This document shows positions 1 to 9,530 of a stretch of 64,000 bases of DNA, piece after piece. Within the stretch, counting starts at the first letter, position 1. Every line of letters begins with the position of its first letter. The notes under the pieces were generated by a model. The model was given only the letters and a program-made list of their open reading frames with translations. It ran no database searches and was not told the DNA's origin. The stretch is taken from contig PJRA01000323.1 in assembly GCA_016987375.1 (NCBI GenBank), forward strand, positions 1,378,713-1,442,712. The letters are read 5' to 3'. Position numbers and translations under genes: made by a program. This stretch comes from Brachionus koreanus (taxonomy: Eukaryota > Rotifera > Eurotatoria > Ploima > Brachionidae).

Positions 1-1452
1 AACTATGTATTCGTCTCCATTTTTGTCTATTTGTGTTAAGATAGCTCCAAGAGCGTATCCTGAAGCATCAACATAAAGTTTATACTTTGAATTAGGATTT
101 GGTATTCTTAATATTGGATAAGAAGAACATTTCTTTTTAAGTAACTTAAAAGCTTCCTCACATTCCCTACTCCATTCGAAAACCGAATCTTTTGCACACA
201 AAGCAAAAAGTGGTTGAGCTATTTTAGAATAATCCTTAATAAATCGGCGATAAAAGTTAGGGAGTCCAAGAAAACTTTGAAGTTCTTTTAAATTATTTGG
301 ACGTGCTCTGTTTACAATTGCTTTGATTTTATCGGGATCCATTTTTACTTGATTATGAGACACAATATGACCAAGTACCTTGATTTCATTCGCAAACCAA
401 CTACATTTTGATGGGTTAATTTTTAAATTAGCTTCTTTTAATTTCTTAATAACTTGTCTAATGTGGGATATGTGTTCATGAAAGGATTTTGAATGAATAG
501 TAATATCATCCATAAACACTTCAACAAAAGGCAGGTCACCCAGAATCATTTGCATTATTCTACAGAAGTCTGTTGGTGCATTTTTAAGTCCAAAAGGAAG
601 TCTAAGAAATTCATAATGTCCATCTGGAGTGGAAAAAGCAGTTTTTTGAATTGAATTATCGTCCATTTTAACTTGCCAGTATCCTGACTTTAGATCAAGT
701 GCAGTGAACCATTTTGAATCTCTCATTCTATCAATGACATCGGTAATGTTAGGCAGTGGCCATTTTTCAGTTAAAGTATTTTCGTTTAGCTTTCTATAAT
801 CAATACAGATTCGTTTGCTTCCATCTTTTTTTGGAACTACAATTACTGGAGATGACCATTCTGATTTTGATGGACGAATAATTTTTCCATCAATCATTTT
901 ATTGATTTCAGTTTTTAGGGACTGACGCTCAGATTCTGACATTCTATAAGGACGTTTAAAAATAGGAGCAATATTTTCATCTATCAATCTGATCGAATGT
1001 TTATATACCTCGCAGCTGCCTAAGTCTTCTATTGAACTAGCAAATAAACATTTTGCTTCATTTAATATATTATCAAAAGCTTTTTGTTGATTATATGATA
1101 ATGCACTTGACGGATTTATTTTAGGTAATTTGTTTTCCCAAAAATACTCATCGGATGTTTCTGGATTAATATCGGCGAAAAAAACATCAAAAATATTATC
1201 CTCTTCATTATTTTTTGTGTCTTCTAACTTAAAAACTGAATTTGGAAATTTCAAAATCCCCTGCGATGGAAAAATCCCTGAGTTTGTTTTCCGAAACCAA
1301 TCAAGTCCCAATAAAACATCGTGATCTTCATGATCGAAGACTATAAATTCAATAAGACAAGTACTGCTTCCTAACTTTATTTCAATTGGTTTAGTTATAC
1401 CAGAAGCATGAGTAACTATGCCTGTTGCAGTTTTTATTTTGTTTTTACTTTT
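1..1452 (-). CDS. pol: Ty3/gypsy pol: end of protease, reverse transcriptase, start of RNase H (partial)
   Basis: This reading frame is open from 1452 to the window edge and is in the same frame as gag. It starts with the second half of the retropepsin fold (a DVLLGLDW motif standing for the usual ILG.DWL). The RT follows, with TALDLKSGYWQV, an LPFGLKNAP motif and the catalytic FMDD box at about 502-513. The connection domain includes LGLPNFYRRFI, and RNase H begins with LYVDASGYALGA near position 60-100. The RT box has Phe where Tyr is commonest. No start codon of its own is implied: the polypeptide would be made by passing the TAA at 1453-1455, or not at all. Integrase lies outside the window. 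The assignment to Ty3/gypsy is secure; activity is doubtful. Confidence 0.9.
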
Positions 1453-3249
1453 TTAAATTTCTATATTAGATTGAACTGCAGTCATATGGTTCATAATAGA
1501 ATGGGTAGCCCCACAATCTAATCCTATTTTCATTAATCTACCTCCTACATAACCTGTAGTTGATGGTATGCGATTAATACTATTTGAAATGGAAGAAACC
1601 ATATAAATCTTATCCTCGGAATCAGAGGAAACTTTTAAAGAATTTATTTTATTTAATATTACCCTGCATTTATTAGCATAATGTACCTTTTTTTTACATC
1701 TTAGACATGTAATATTATTAGAGCTTTTTTGATTTGAATGCTTGTTAGTGAAACTTGTCTGTTTCCTAAAATCTTGCTTAGCATCTTTTTTATAGTTGAA
1801 TTTACTATTTTGTTTTTTATGATTAGTTTTTACAAAGTTAACTTTAGAAATACAGCTAACCGCTGACTCTAATTGAATCGCAAGTGGGATAGCCTCCGAC
1901 AACTTGACGATTTTTCTACAAATTATTTCTCTTTTCGTACCTTCCTTTAAACCTTCTCTAAAATAAAACATTTTTTCCTCTTCCGCCATGCTTAACTTAT
2001 TTGTTAAAGTTAGAAATTGGTTAACAAAGTGTTCAATATTTAATTCTTTATTCTTTAAATTAGATAGTTCGCTTCTTATTTTATGTTCTTTATCTAAGTG
2101 ACTAAAGGTATTCTTTAGCTCTTTCTCAAATTCGAACCAGTTACTATTTGATTTAATGTGTCTTTTTAATATTAATAGCGGTAAATGAAAAACAAAATTA
2201 ACTACTGCATTTAGCCTATCTTCATCAGTAATTTTTGCTGTAATAAATCCTTGCTTAACCATAAAAAGCCAGTCTTCTATATCTTCATTATTACTACCAG
2301 AAAATTTTGGTGTACTTACATGCAAATGTTTAGTTTTATTTTCCATATTTTGGCTAAGTAAGAACTTGTAAATTGGATCAATCGATGAAGCAGACGTACT
2401 ATTATGCATACCAACCGGTTGATCCGATAAATTTTTATCTTTTTCTTTATTTGTTAAAAAATCGAGTAGTTTTGGTGTTTTCTGTTGATAATTGAAATCG
2501 AAATTGAAAGGCTTAGAATGGGAGATTGGTGTTTTTTGAACATTATCCTCGTTTATATGAACTGATTGATACGATTTTAAATTACGATTAATATCTGAAT
2601 CGATATCCTTTAAATTATCTGTTTGTGATTGAATCAATCTTGTATCATCATCATTTTGCGAAATTATTGAACGATTAATCACGGTCGAATAGTCTAACTT
2701 GTAATAGTCTCTATTCATTACAAAATTTTTATCGTTTTCATCACTATTGTCGAAACTTGTATTGTTTAAGGGATTGTTATTGAATTGAACAACTTTCTTT
2801 TTACTCATATTCTCAAGATCAAAAATTTGTTTTCCATTTTGGTTTAACAGAAAATTTAACTCGGAAATTTGTTTATCCTTTTCGATATTAGCTTCCGTTA
2901 AGTTTTCAATTTTTAATGAAAGTTCCTGGTTTGACATTTGAAGTTTGTCAATTTCTAAAGATGCGTCTTCTTTTGGGAAATCGAGGTCAGCCGAGTCGAG
3001 TTTAATTTGCTTTATTAGGTTAACTTTGCTTTCAAAACTATTAATGCATTCCCTGCATTTTATTTCTCTGATATCAGTGGAATCGTTGCTAACCGCAATG
3101 TCCTTTAATTCCGCTACAGTAACCCTGTATGCTGCAACTACTTTATCCAAGGAGTAAGCTAAGGCTTTAGCTTTAAAAATATTTAGAGCTTTAATCTTGT
3201 TCCATTTCTTTGAATCGATATCCTCGATTATTGAAGCTATTTCACTCAT
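1453..3249 (-). CDS. gag: Ty3/gypsy Gag with zinc knuckle and start of protease
   Basis: A 598-residue protein. The N-terminal half is charged and predicted coiled coil (about residues 85-150) followed by a low-complexity polar linker. A retrotransposon-gag domain lies at about residues 310-470 (W-x2-F, R-x-EL-x2-L and F-x2-GL motifs). A CX2CX4HX4C zinc knuckle follows at residues 515-528 (bases 1666-1707), and the retropepsin active site DCGAT has its Asp at residue 578, where DSG or DTG would be usual. The frame stops at TAA 1453-1455, twenty residues after the active-site Asp and therefore inside the protease domain. Homologous protease and RT sequence continues in the same frame beyond the stop. 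The ATG at 3249 is the first in the frame and gives a plausible Gag N terminus. Confidence 0.9.
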   Translation of the reverse strand: MSEIASIIEDIDSKKWNKIKALNIFKAKALAYSLDKVVAAYRVTVAELKDIAVSNDSTDIREIKCRECINSFESKVNLIKQIKLDSADLDFPKEDASLEIDKLQMSNQELSLKIENLTEANIEKDKQISELNFLLNQNGKQIFDLENMSKKKVVQFNNNPLNNTSFDNSDENDKNFVMNRDYYKLDYSTVINRSIISQNDDDTRLIQSQTDNLKDIDSDINRNLKSYQSVHINEDNVQKTPISHSKPFNFDFNYQQKTPKLLDFLTNKEKDKNLSDQPVGMHNSTSASSIDPIYKFLLSQNMENKTKHLHVSTPKFSGSNNEDIEDWLFMVKQGFITAKITDEDRLNAVVNFVFHLPLLILKRHIKSNSNWFEFEKELKNTFSHLDKEHKIRSELSNLKNKELNIEHFVNQFLTLTNKLSMAEEEKMFYFREGLKEGTKREIICRKIVKLSEAIPLAIQLESAVSCISKVNFVKTNHKKQNSKFNYKKDAKQDFRKQTSFTNKHSNQKSSNNITCLRCKKKVHYANKCRVILNKINSLKVSSDSEDKIYMVSSISNSINRIPSTTGYVGGRLMKIGLDCGATHSIMNHMTAVQSNIEI

Positions 3250-3694
3250 TTTACAAACTCACTATTAGTACTAATAAAAATTCTCAAGTTCCGATTTTAT
3301 TCTATCTTCACTCTCTATATTATCGTATTTATCGCTGCTACCATATATGTTAGTCTACGGAATTGGCCTAATTCCTTAGAGTAACTTCAGAGGAGATAAG
3401 TGAAGACAAAGATTGAGATTGTTTGTATAAACGTTTAAAACCCTTTTCTGTCCAAAGTGATTATATAGCAATTATTTATTTAATTTCAATAATTAGTCTG
3501 AGAGTAATTTTTTTGACTTAAAATTTTAGAATTTGAGAAAACTGCATGAATGATTTTATGACAACATAAAAAATTGATACAATCATTTGGTATTTTTATT
3601 AAATTAAAAATATTTAAGATAGTTAAATTCTTTTTAAAATTTGAATTCAAACTTTTAAATAAATAAAACACTTTAGGAAAAAAATTCATACACC
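3250..3694. other. 5' leader of the retrotransposon and AT-rich spacer
   Basis: No gene seen. The part next to 3249 must hold the element's leader, and probably its primer-binding site and 5' LTR. Without the 3' copy I could not fix the LTR boundary and found no convincing tRNA-complementary stretch. Confidence 0.4.
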
Positions 3695-3918
3695 GGTTCT
3701 GATCAAAATTCATGCCGGCCGGCCATTTGCCGTCACGACCAAGCTCTTCGTTCGATCAGTCCGTCCGATCAAAACCGTCAGACCAAATTTGGCTGGGTGG
3801 GTTTTAGCTACGGCTGCTTAAGAAGTTTTTGGAACGGACGGACTGGTCGGACGAAGAGCTCGACAGGGACGAAGGCAAAAGGCCAGCCGGCATGCGACCG
3901 TTTTGTTTTTATTAGAAC
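3695..3918. repeat. GC-rich foldback (MITE-like) element
   Basis: The left arm, about 3697-3775, and the right arm, about 3832-3918, are inverted copies. CATGCCGGCCGGCCATTTGCC pairs with the complement of the stretch ending GGCCAGCCGGCATG, and the AAGCTCTTCG / CGAAGAGCT and CAGTCCGTCCG / CGGACGGACTG blocks also match. The loop is about 60 bp. It is much richer in G+C than its surroundings and has no reading frame. A non-autonomous foldback transposon is the simplest reading. Confidence 0.75.
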
Positions 3919-4071
3919 TGCTGTAGAATAAAGGAAATTTTAAAAAAATTGATAAATGAAAATTTATAAGAATATAACCGGGAGTCAGTGTTTGATAGAA
4001 CACTTTTAGGTTTAGCAAAATTATAGATTATAATTTAAAGAGATTATTGATGACTCAAATATTTTTCTTAG

Positions 4072-4595
4072 TTTTCAAGCAACCGAAATGAAACATCATC
4101 ATCACGGCTTAAAACAATTATGAACAACTTTCTTTTAGATGGAACTACCACAAGGTTTATAGTTTAGCTCTAATAATTGCAAAAAAATAATCCTTTATTA
4201 AAAGACAAGCTAAAACTGAAACGAGTAAGCCCATTTTTGTGACTTTTGGTGCTGATACTTTCGAAGCAATTGGTTTACCACCTCTTTCGGCTTCAGAACT
4301 AAATGATCCAAATCACAAGTATGATTTTTCAGCAACTAATTTGACAACAACAAGCTAAATTTTTCTTAGATCATTATTGGATTTGTGGAAATATTTGTTT
4401 TGCAGAAATTTTCCTCAAGAGGAGTCAAAAAAAGATCCGAGTTTACTCGAAGACTATGGTCGAGATCCTCAATTTGAAGAAAGCAGTGTGGATATTTTAA
4501 GAGAGCAAAAGATGAAAGAGCTAGAAAATTTGAGAGAAATTTTGGTCAAAAGAAGGCAAAATACTGAAACAACTTCAATTCAAATAATAAACTAA
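4072..4595 (+). CDS. 3' part of an unrecognised multi-exon gene
   Basis: Three exons join in frame: 4072-4154, 4205-4318 and 4370-4595, with introns of 50 and 51 bp that begin GT and end AG. The joined frame gives at least 139 residues, including VTFGADTFEAIGLPPL, a DLWKYLFC segment and a charged, probably helical tail (DILREQKMKELENLREIL). I do not recognise the family. The frame is open at the left acceptor (AG at 4070-4071), so upstream exons are missing or lie beyond the foldback at 3.7-3.9 kb, which may have damaged the gene. Reading through the second intron hits a stop, which supports splicing there. It ends 40 bp from the stop codon of the convergent SOD gene. Confidence 0.55.
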
Positions 4596-4599
4596 AATT

Positions 4600-4624
4600 T
4601 TTATTCTAAATTAAATTTAATAAA
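4600..4624. terminator. Overlapping poly(A) signals of two convergent genes
   Basis: AATAAA on the plus strand at 4619-4624 serves the gene ending at 4595. AATAAA on the minus strand (TTTATT at 4600-4605) serves the SOD gene ending at 4636. The two signals sit in a 40-bp gap, so the two 3' ends should overlap. Confidence 0.55.
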
Positions 4625-4635
4625 ATTATAAATAT

Positions 4636-5382
4636 TTAATCACGTACACCAATTACTCCACATGCTAATCTAGGCCCCGAGTTTCCAAAAGTTTTGCTTC
4701 CTACATTATTTTGTAATCCTAAATCATCTTCCCCTTCATGCAAAACAATGGCTCTGCCTATAATTCCCAAAGGTCCTGTCAATTGACTCAAATTGTCCGT
4801 AAACTTGACATTGATATTTCCATTTGCATCACTTATCACGTTTCCAAAGTCTCCAACGTGACGAACTGCAGATTTAATGTCACCATGAGTTGAGTTCAAC
4901 GGATTAAAGTGAGGACCAGCTGAACTACATTCTTAAAATTTAATTTCAATTAATTTTTTTTCTAAAAATATTTATTTTATTCTCTGAAATACTTGTTGCT
5001 GGGTCTTCTGTTAAATCATTTATTCCATTTTGATGTACATGAAGCCCATGTTTATTTCCTAAATTAGCTGGTATTCCACTTAAGCTTACAGTTATTTCCA
5101 AATTACCACTGGACTTTTTTTAAAACTCTATTAAAGTTTGAATTTAATTTTAAATATTGTAGTACTAATTTTTGAAAAGAAACGGTCCCCTCTACAGTTC
5201 CATTACCCGAAACACCTCTCATTATAGCGACAGCTTTTTTGATCGGATCATCAATCTTAATTCAAAATTTACATATTCCATAAAATTATCTATTTGATTA
5301 CCTCATCTAAACTATTTGGTCTACAAGCATCCAAAAAAATTGGCATCATAATCAATAAACTTGTTAAACTAAATTTGATCAT
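4636..5382 (-). CDS. SOD: Secreted Cu/Zn superoxide dismutase (paralog 1)
   Basis: Four exons, 5382-5302, 5255-5166, 5113-4993 and 4931-4636, encode 195 aa. Every intron is GT-AG and short (46, 52 and 61 bp). Exon 1 codes for a signal peptide (MIKFSLTSLLIMMPIF), so this is an extracellular SOD. The enzyme converts superoxide to hydrogen peroxide and oxygen. All metal ligands are present: HVH, the bridging His in GPHFNP, LNSTHG, RHVGD and VLHEGEDDLG. Both disulfide cysteines (KCSSAGPH and LACGVIG) and the active-site Arg (GPRLACG) are also there. It lies 126 bp downstream of a second secreted SOD on the same strand and shares one intron position with it (after FQKL here, FKQL there), so they are a tandem duplication. 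Confidence 0.95.
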
Positions 5383-5508
5383 TTTATTTTTCAGAAAATA
5401 AAAATTTTAGAATCTTTTTATATAGCAAAAATTTTTTAATAATAAATGACCTCTTAAAACAATGAAATAAAATTTAAAAAAAAAAAATGGTTCATCTAAA
5501 AATTTTAT

Positions 5509-6133
5509 TTATTTTTGAATATAGGACCAAACACCAATGATGCCACATGCAATCGGGGGTCCAGAGTTTCCATTTATTTTGCTATTTTTATCATGACCAA
5601 GACCCAAGTCATCTTCTCTCTCGTGCAAAACAATTGTGCGCCCAATTATATTAAATGGCCTATGTAACATGGTCAAGCGGTCAATAAACTTTGTCTTGAT
5701 TGTTCCATTGTGAACTATCATGTTTCCGTAGTCACCAACATGTCTTTTCCATGAGGAAATATTACCATGCGGCTGATTCAAAGGGTTGTAATGAGGTCCT
5801 GCTGATTCACATCGTATCGTAGCATTCTCACTCGGATTTAAAATTCCGTTTGTGTGCACATGAAAGCCAAGACGTGGACCTAGTTTTTCAGGAATTCCAG
5901 TGATGTGAACCATCACTTGAAGATTAAAAAAATTCTTAAATTTAAAAATATAAATAATAAAAATTATCAATAAACTAATATTTGATTACCAATTGTTTGA
6001 ATATGACATGTCCTTTGATGTGATTTTTTTCATAGTTCCCTTCGATAACCGCAAAGGCTTTGTGTGATAGGGAACTAGTGGTACTAAATTTACTTAATAA
6101 GGAAAAAATAAATGAGAAAAGTATATAATTCAT
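5509..6133 (-). CDS. SOD: Secreted Cu/Zn superoxide dismutase (paralog 2)
   Basis: Two exons, 6133-5990 and 5934-5509, with a 55-bp GT-AG intron, give 189 aa. The ATG at 6133 starts a signal peptide (MNYILFSFIFSLLSKF) and is preferred to an upstream in-frame ATG that would spoil it. I chose the acceptor at 5935-5936 because it keeps the frame and makes the protein align residue for residue with paralog 1 across the junction; the nearer AG would introduce a stop. Cu and Zn ligands (HVH, GPHYNP, NQPHG, RHVGDYG, VLHERED) and both disulfide cysteines are kept. The active-site Arg near the C terminus is Pro (GPPIACG), which should lower superoxide guidance. Only one intron remains, where paralog 1 has three. 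Confidence 0.93.
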
Positions 6134-6276
6134 TTTTTTTAATTTTAAAAATATCATTTGATGGGATGGAGAAAGCATATTTAAACAGGTGTTCTTGGCC
6201 GCTTTCTATTTTTAAAATGGATTTAAAAATAAACTTTATTTTTATTTTAGATTTATTTTTATATAAAAAAAAAATG

Positions 6277-7458
6277 TTAATTTTGTTCATTATCTAATAC
6301 TGGTGGTGCACTTGATGGATGATTTTGTCTTGATACAAAATAATCTGGATGATTTAATTTGAACCATTTTTCAAATTCTTCAACTTGAATTTCCAGGATT
6401 TTGTCGCGGCAAAATTCAACTGGGGACATCACATCTGGCGAGATTAACTCCCATATTCTCAGCGATTTGAGCACTTTAAAAAACACTTTTTCATTTTGTT
6501 TCTTTGAACTTAACTATTTTTAAAAAACAAATTAAATCAAGTTCGTCATACTAATTTAATTTTCAAAAAATTCACATAATTTTTTCTTTATTAAGGACTT
6601 ATATCTGAGCCAAGAAAAAATCTTTAAATTTTAAAAAAAAAATTTAAAAACATTTAATTTTTATTTTTTTTAGTGTTTCAGATGTTTCGAAAAAAGAAGA
6701 TTTTTTTTTAGAATAGAAATCCACAATTATTTAATTTTCATAGATCATAGTTAAATTAAAAGCTTTGTTTTTCTACTGTCAAAAAAATTGAATATTTTAT
6801 TTTTTTTAATCCTATTTTATTTTGATAATCGGTTAGAGAAGATTAAAAATTAAAAGTTAATCAGTTGATCTTGGCTCAGTATTAAGCAAAATTTTGATTA
6901 AAAAAAACATAGTAAGTGTTTTAAAAAAAAATTTAATGGATATTAAAATTTTAACAGTAAAAAAGGGGTCTTTATAAATCCTCAAGATTGTTCTTGTGAA
7001 AGATAATATCAAAACATAATTTACACATTAACTTAGTGATAAGATATATCTTATAAAATAAATAAAATTGTAAAATAAATGTTTTTAAAAACAAATTTTA
7101 AGTTACAATATATTAGAAAATAACAACAGTAACTACTAACCGTGACATCAATAAACTAATAACCCAAAATAAAAAAAATTCCATTAAATTTATTAATTAA
7201 TAAACAAATATTATATACCTTTCCATAATAAGAGAGTTTATCAAGTAATCTTCCCAAAATAGCATCATATCGATTGTAGTATTTTTCTATCAAACTTTCT
7301 AAATCAATATACCAGTCGTAATATTTTGGTTCTGGTGTATTCTTTAAATCTTCGAATTTGTAATACTCTTCAACTTTTTGATTCATTCGTTGAAGCAAAT
7401 TGTGTATTCCTCTTTCTTTTAGATTCATGTTTACATATTTTAAAGAACAAATTGTCAT
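6277..7458 (-). CDS. Unrecognised two-exon protein, 154 aa
   Basis: Exon 7458-7219 is joined in phase 0 to exon 6501-6277 across a 717-bp GT-AG intron. The ATG at 7458 is followed by MTICSLKYVNMNLKERG, and the protein is rich in Lys, Glu, Tyr and Leu with helical segments (YYKFEDLKN, DLESLIEKYYNRYDAIL). The second exon contains SPDVMSPVEFCRDKIL and ends in a Pro/Ser-rich tail. No signal peptide or membrane segment is visible. I do not recognise a family. An acceptor-like TTTAAG lies just before the start, so another upstream exon is possible. Its stop is 143 bp from the start of the SOD paralog 2 gene on the same strand. Confidence 0.6.
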
Positions 7459-8374
7459 TCTTTTTCTTAAATTTAAATTTTTTTTTAAATATAAATAATA
7501 AAAATTAGTTTCAAAAACAATAATAATTGCCTTTAAATATATTAAAATCAATTAGCACATTAATTAATTAATTAATTAGATTCAAATCTTTTAGAATAAA
7601 AATATAATTTTCTTTTAAAATTTTTTTTTATTTTCTTAAATTTAATAAACAATCTATATTTTTGAATGTTTTAATCCAAATTTTGTCTAGTATGCAATAT
7701 TAAATGGTAAATATTAAGTTTGATTCTAAAAGATCACCATGAACTATGTCATATTATTAAATCGGGTGATAAAACTATGCTTTTTTAAATATTTTTTTAG
7801 TTCTGAAACTATAAGTCATATTTTATGTTATATTCACATTAGAAAGCCGGCTGATTTTTGATAAGTATTTCAAATTTTGTAATGTAGACAAAATGAATAT
7901 TATTTTTTAAAACTAATTAAAATTTATTAAGATGTTTAAACAATATTTTATTAAACTTTATTTCTATCAAAAACTACTCAGGTTTCAATTCTTTAAAAAA
8001 CCCATCGACTTCAAGTGATTAACATAATTGAATGTTTTTCTAAGCTTTAAATTAAAATTTTCAGAATTTTGATTCTGTTATGGACGTCTTTAAACTTCAC
8101 CACAAATTTTAGAAAAAAAATAACAAAATCGGTAATATTTTATCTTTTTTATTTGAATGTAACTGTTTCAGAAAATAACAAATAAAATATATTCAATTAA
8201 TCCAATTTCGGAAATTTGAAACAATTAAATGAAAACTATATCAATCTTTTAAAAATTAAAAAAAATAACTAATCGAGTACGCAATTAACAAAATAACTTT
8301 TAATTGACATATCTCACTTTAAGATTTTCTTTAAATTATCTAACTTAATTTTAATTTATATCTATTCCATAAAA
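7459..8374. other. AT-rich intergenic stretch, no gene seen
   Basis: About 900 bp of low-complexity A/T sequence with only short chance frames. It holds a run of TTAA units at 7561-7578 and nothing I can assign. Confidence 0.5.
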
Positions 8375-8593
8375 ATGAACTCTGAACCAAAATCAAGAGA
8401 GAGGGTACTACTTGACCCTTCATATAATACTTTAGAAGAATTTCAAGATGTCTCATATAATATGATTCAAAAAGAGCTTTTGAGGAATAAAATAAGAGGA
8501 AAACCCATTTTATATGAGCTTCATTCCTGTTTCGAAAATTTTGAAGAAATTAAAAAAAAGTTGAAGATGGTGAAGTTAATGAAAATTCAATGA
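8375..8593 (+). CDS. Small hypothetical ORF, 72 aa
   Basis: A single open frame begins MNSEPKSRERVLLDPSY and is moderately coding-like: mixed composition and a LYELHSCFENFEEIKKK segment that could form a helix. There is no recognisable domain, signal or membrane segment. It could be a real small gene, the first exon of a longer one, or chance. No convincing downstream exon was found, and an inverted repeat begins 16 bp after the stop. Confidence 0.25.
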   Translation: MNSEPKSRERVLLDPSYNTLEEFQDVSYNMIQKELLRNKIRGKPILYELHSCFENFEEIKKKLKMVKLMKIQ

Positions 8594-8608
8594 TATTTAA
8601 AAAAACAA

Positions 8609-8760
8609 GAGTAAAATTTTTGATCAATTTTCAGCTTATTCTTTTTTCTTAAAACTTTTAATGCCCAATTTGATTGCATACAAATTTACAAAGTCTTTTC
8701 AATTAGAAAAATTTGCAAATATCTTATGCATTAAAAATTGATCAAAAATTTTCCTCTGCT
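8609..8760. repeat. Short inverted-repeat element
   Basis: GTAAAATTTTTGATCAATTTT near the left end is the inverted partner of AAAATTGATCAAAAATTTTCC near 8735-8757, with about 100 bp between. This is a small hairpin-forming repeat, MITE-like. Confidence 0.5.
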
Positions 8761-8826
8761 GGCTAATGACTAAAGAGCAAAATGGTAAAGCTAAAGTACT
8801 TTTATAAAATTCCCATAATCGGCTAA

Positions 8827-8950
8827 ATTACGTAATTATACGTAGTTTTACATCAGTTTTAGTAAGCTTACGAAATCTTACGTGAATATTTGTAGGTAAG
8901 GATATGTAATCTTACAAAAAACAACGTAAGCTTACATTAAAATACGTTAA
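8827..8950. repeat. Cluster of TTACG/ACGTA words
   Basis: Over about 125 bp there are at least seven TACGT, TTACG or ACGTAA words at irregular spacing, in sequence otherwise poor in CG. It looks like a decayed tandem or palindromic repeat. No gene. Confidence 0.4.
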
Positions 8951-9530
8951 TTTTAGTAAAATCGTTCCAAAATGCCAAAAAAATGAGGTTTTTGGTAGGA
9001 AAAATGAAAAATTAGATATTACTTAAATTTGCGTAAAATTACACAATTTTTGGTAAAATGTGATAAAAAATTAAAAAAAGAAGACAAATTTAAATGTTTT
9101 GAAAAATAATAAAAAATAATTTAGTCTTTAAATTTTATTTATACTTAAATTTTTATATTGATTTAATAAATATTTACAGTGCTGATTTTACACTAGGGTT
9201 TTTACTTTTTTTTACGTAAATTTTCCTAACATTTATTAAATTACTACACCTAAGTTTTTATAAAATTGACAGACTCGACTATCATGTTTGGTCAAGGAAT
9301 ATAACCTATTTAGATTTGAATTTAGTAACGTGATTTGATTAATTAATTGCTAAAATATAAAAGCGAACAATCCATCAAAAGCTTTCACACCATATACTTT
9401 TGATTTTTTAAAGCAAAATTTTTTGGCACTTTAATTTCAAAATAAAAACAAATATATTTTTTTTTACATTTTTTTTAAATATATGCAAATAATTAATTTT
9501 AATCTTTAGATCAATAGTAACTTTATTGCC

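Larger units (their letters stand above)
1..3249 (-). mobile_element. Ty3/gypsy-type LTR retrotransposon, 5' (gag-pol) part
   Basis: The minus strand carries, in order, a gag domain, a CCHC zinc knuckle, a retropepsin, a reverse transcriptase and the start of RNase H. That domain order and the RT/RNase H motifs place it in the Ty3/gypsy group. The element leaves the window at base 1, so integrase and the 3' LTR are not visible and the LTRs cannot be defined. All 1,083 codons from 3249 to 1 lie in one frame, interrupted only by a TAA at 1453-1455. So few lesions suggest a recent insertion, unlike the decayed elements elsewhere in the window. Confidence 0.9.

Noticed and set aside
5975..6178. 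Upstream ATG at 6178 as the start of SOD paralog 2
   Set aside because: It would put charged residues before the hydrophobic signal segment; the ATG at 6133 gives a normal signal peptide.
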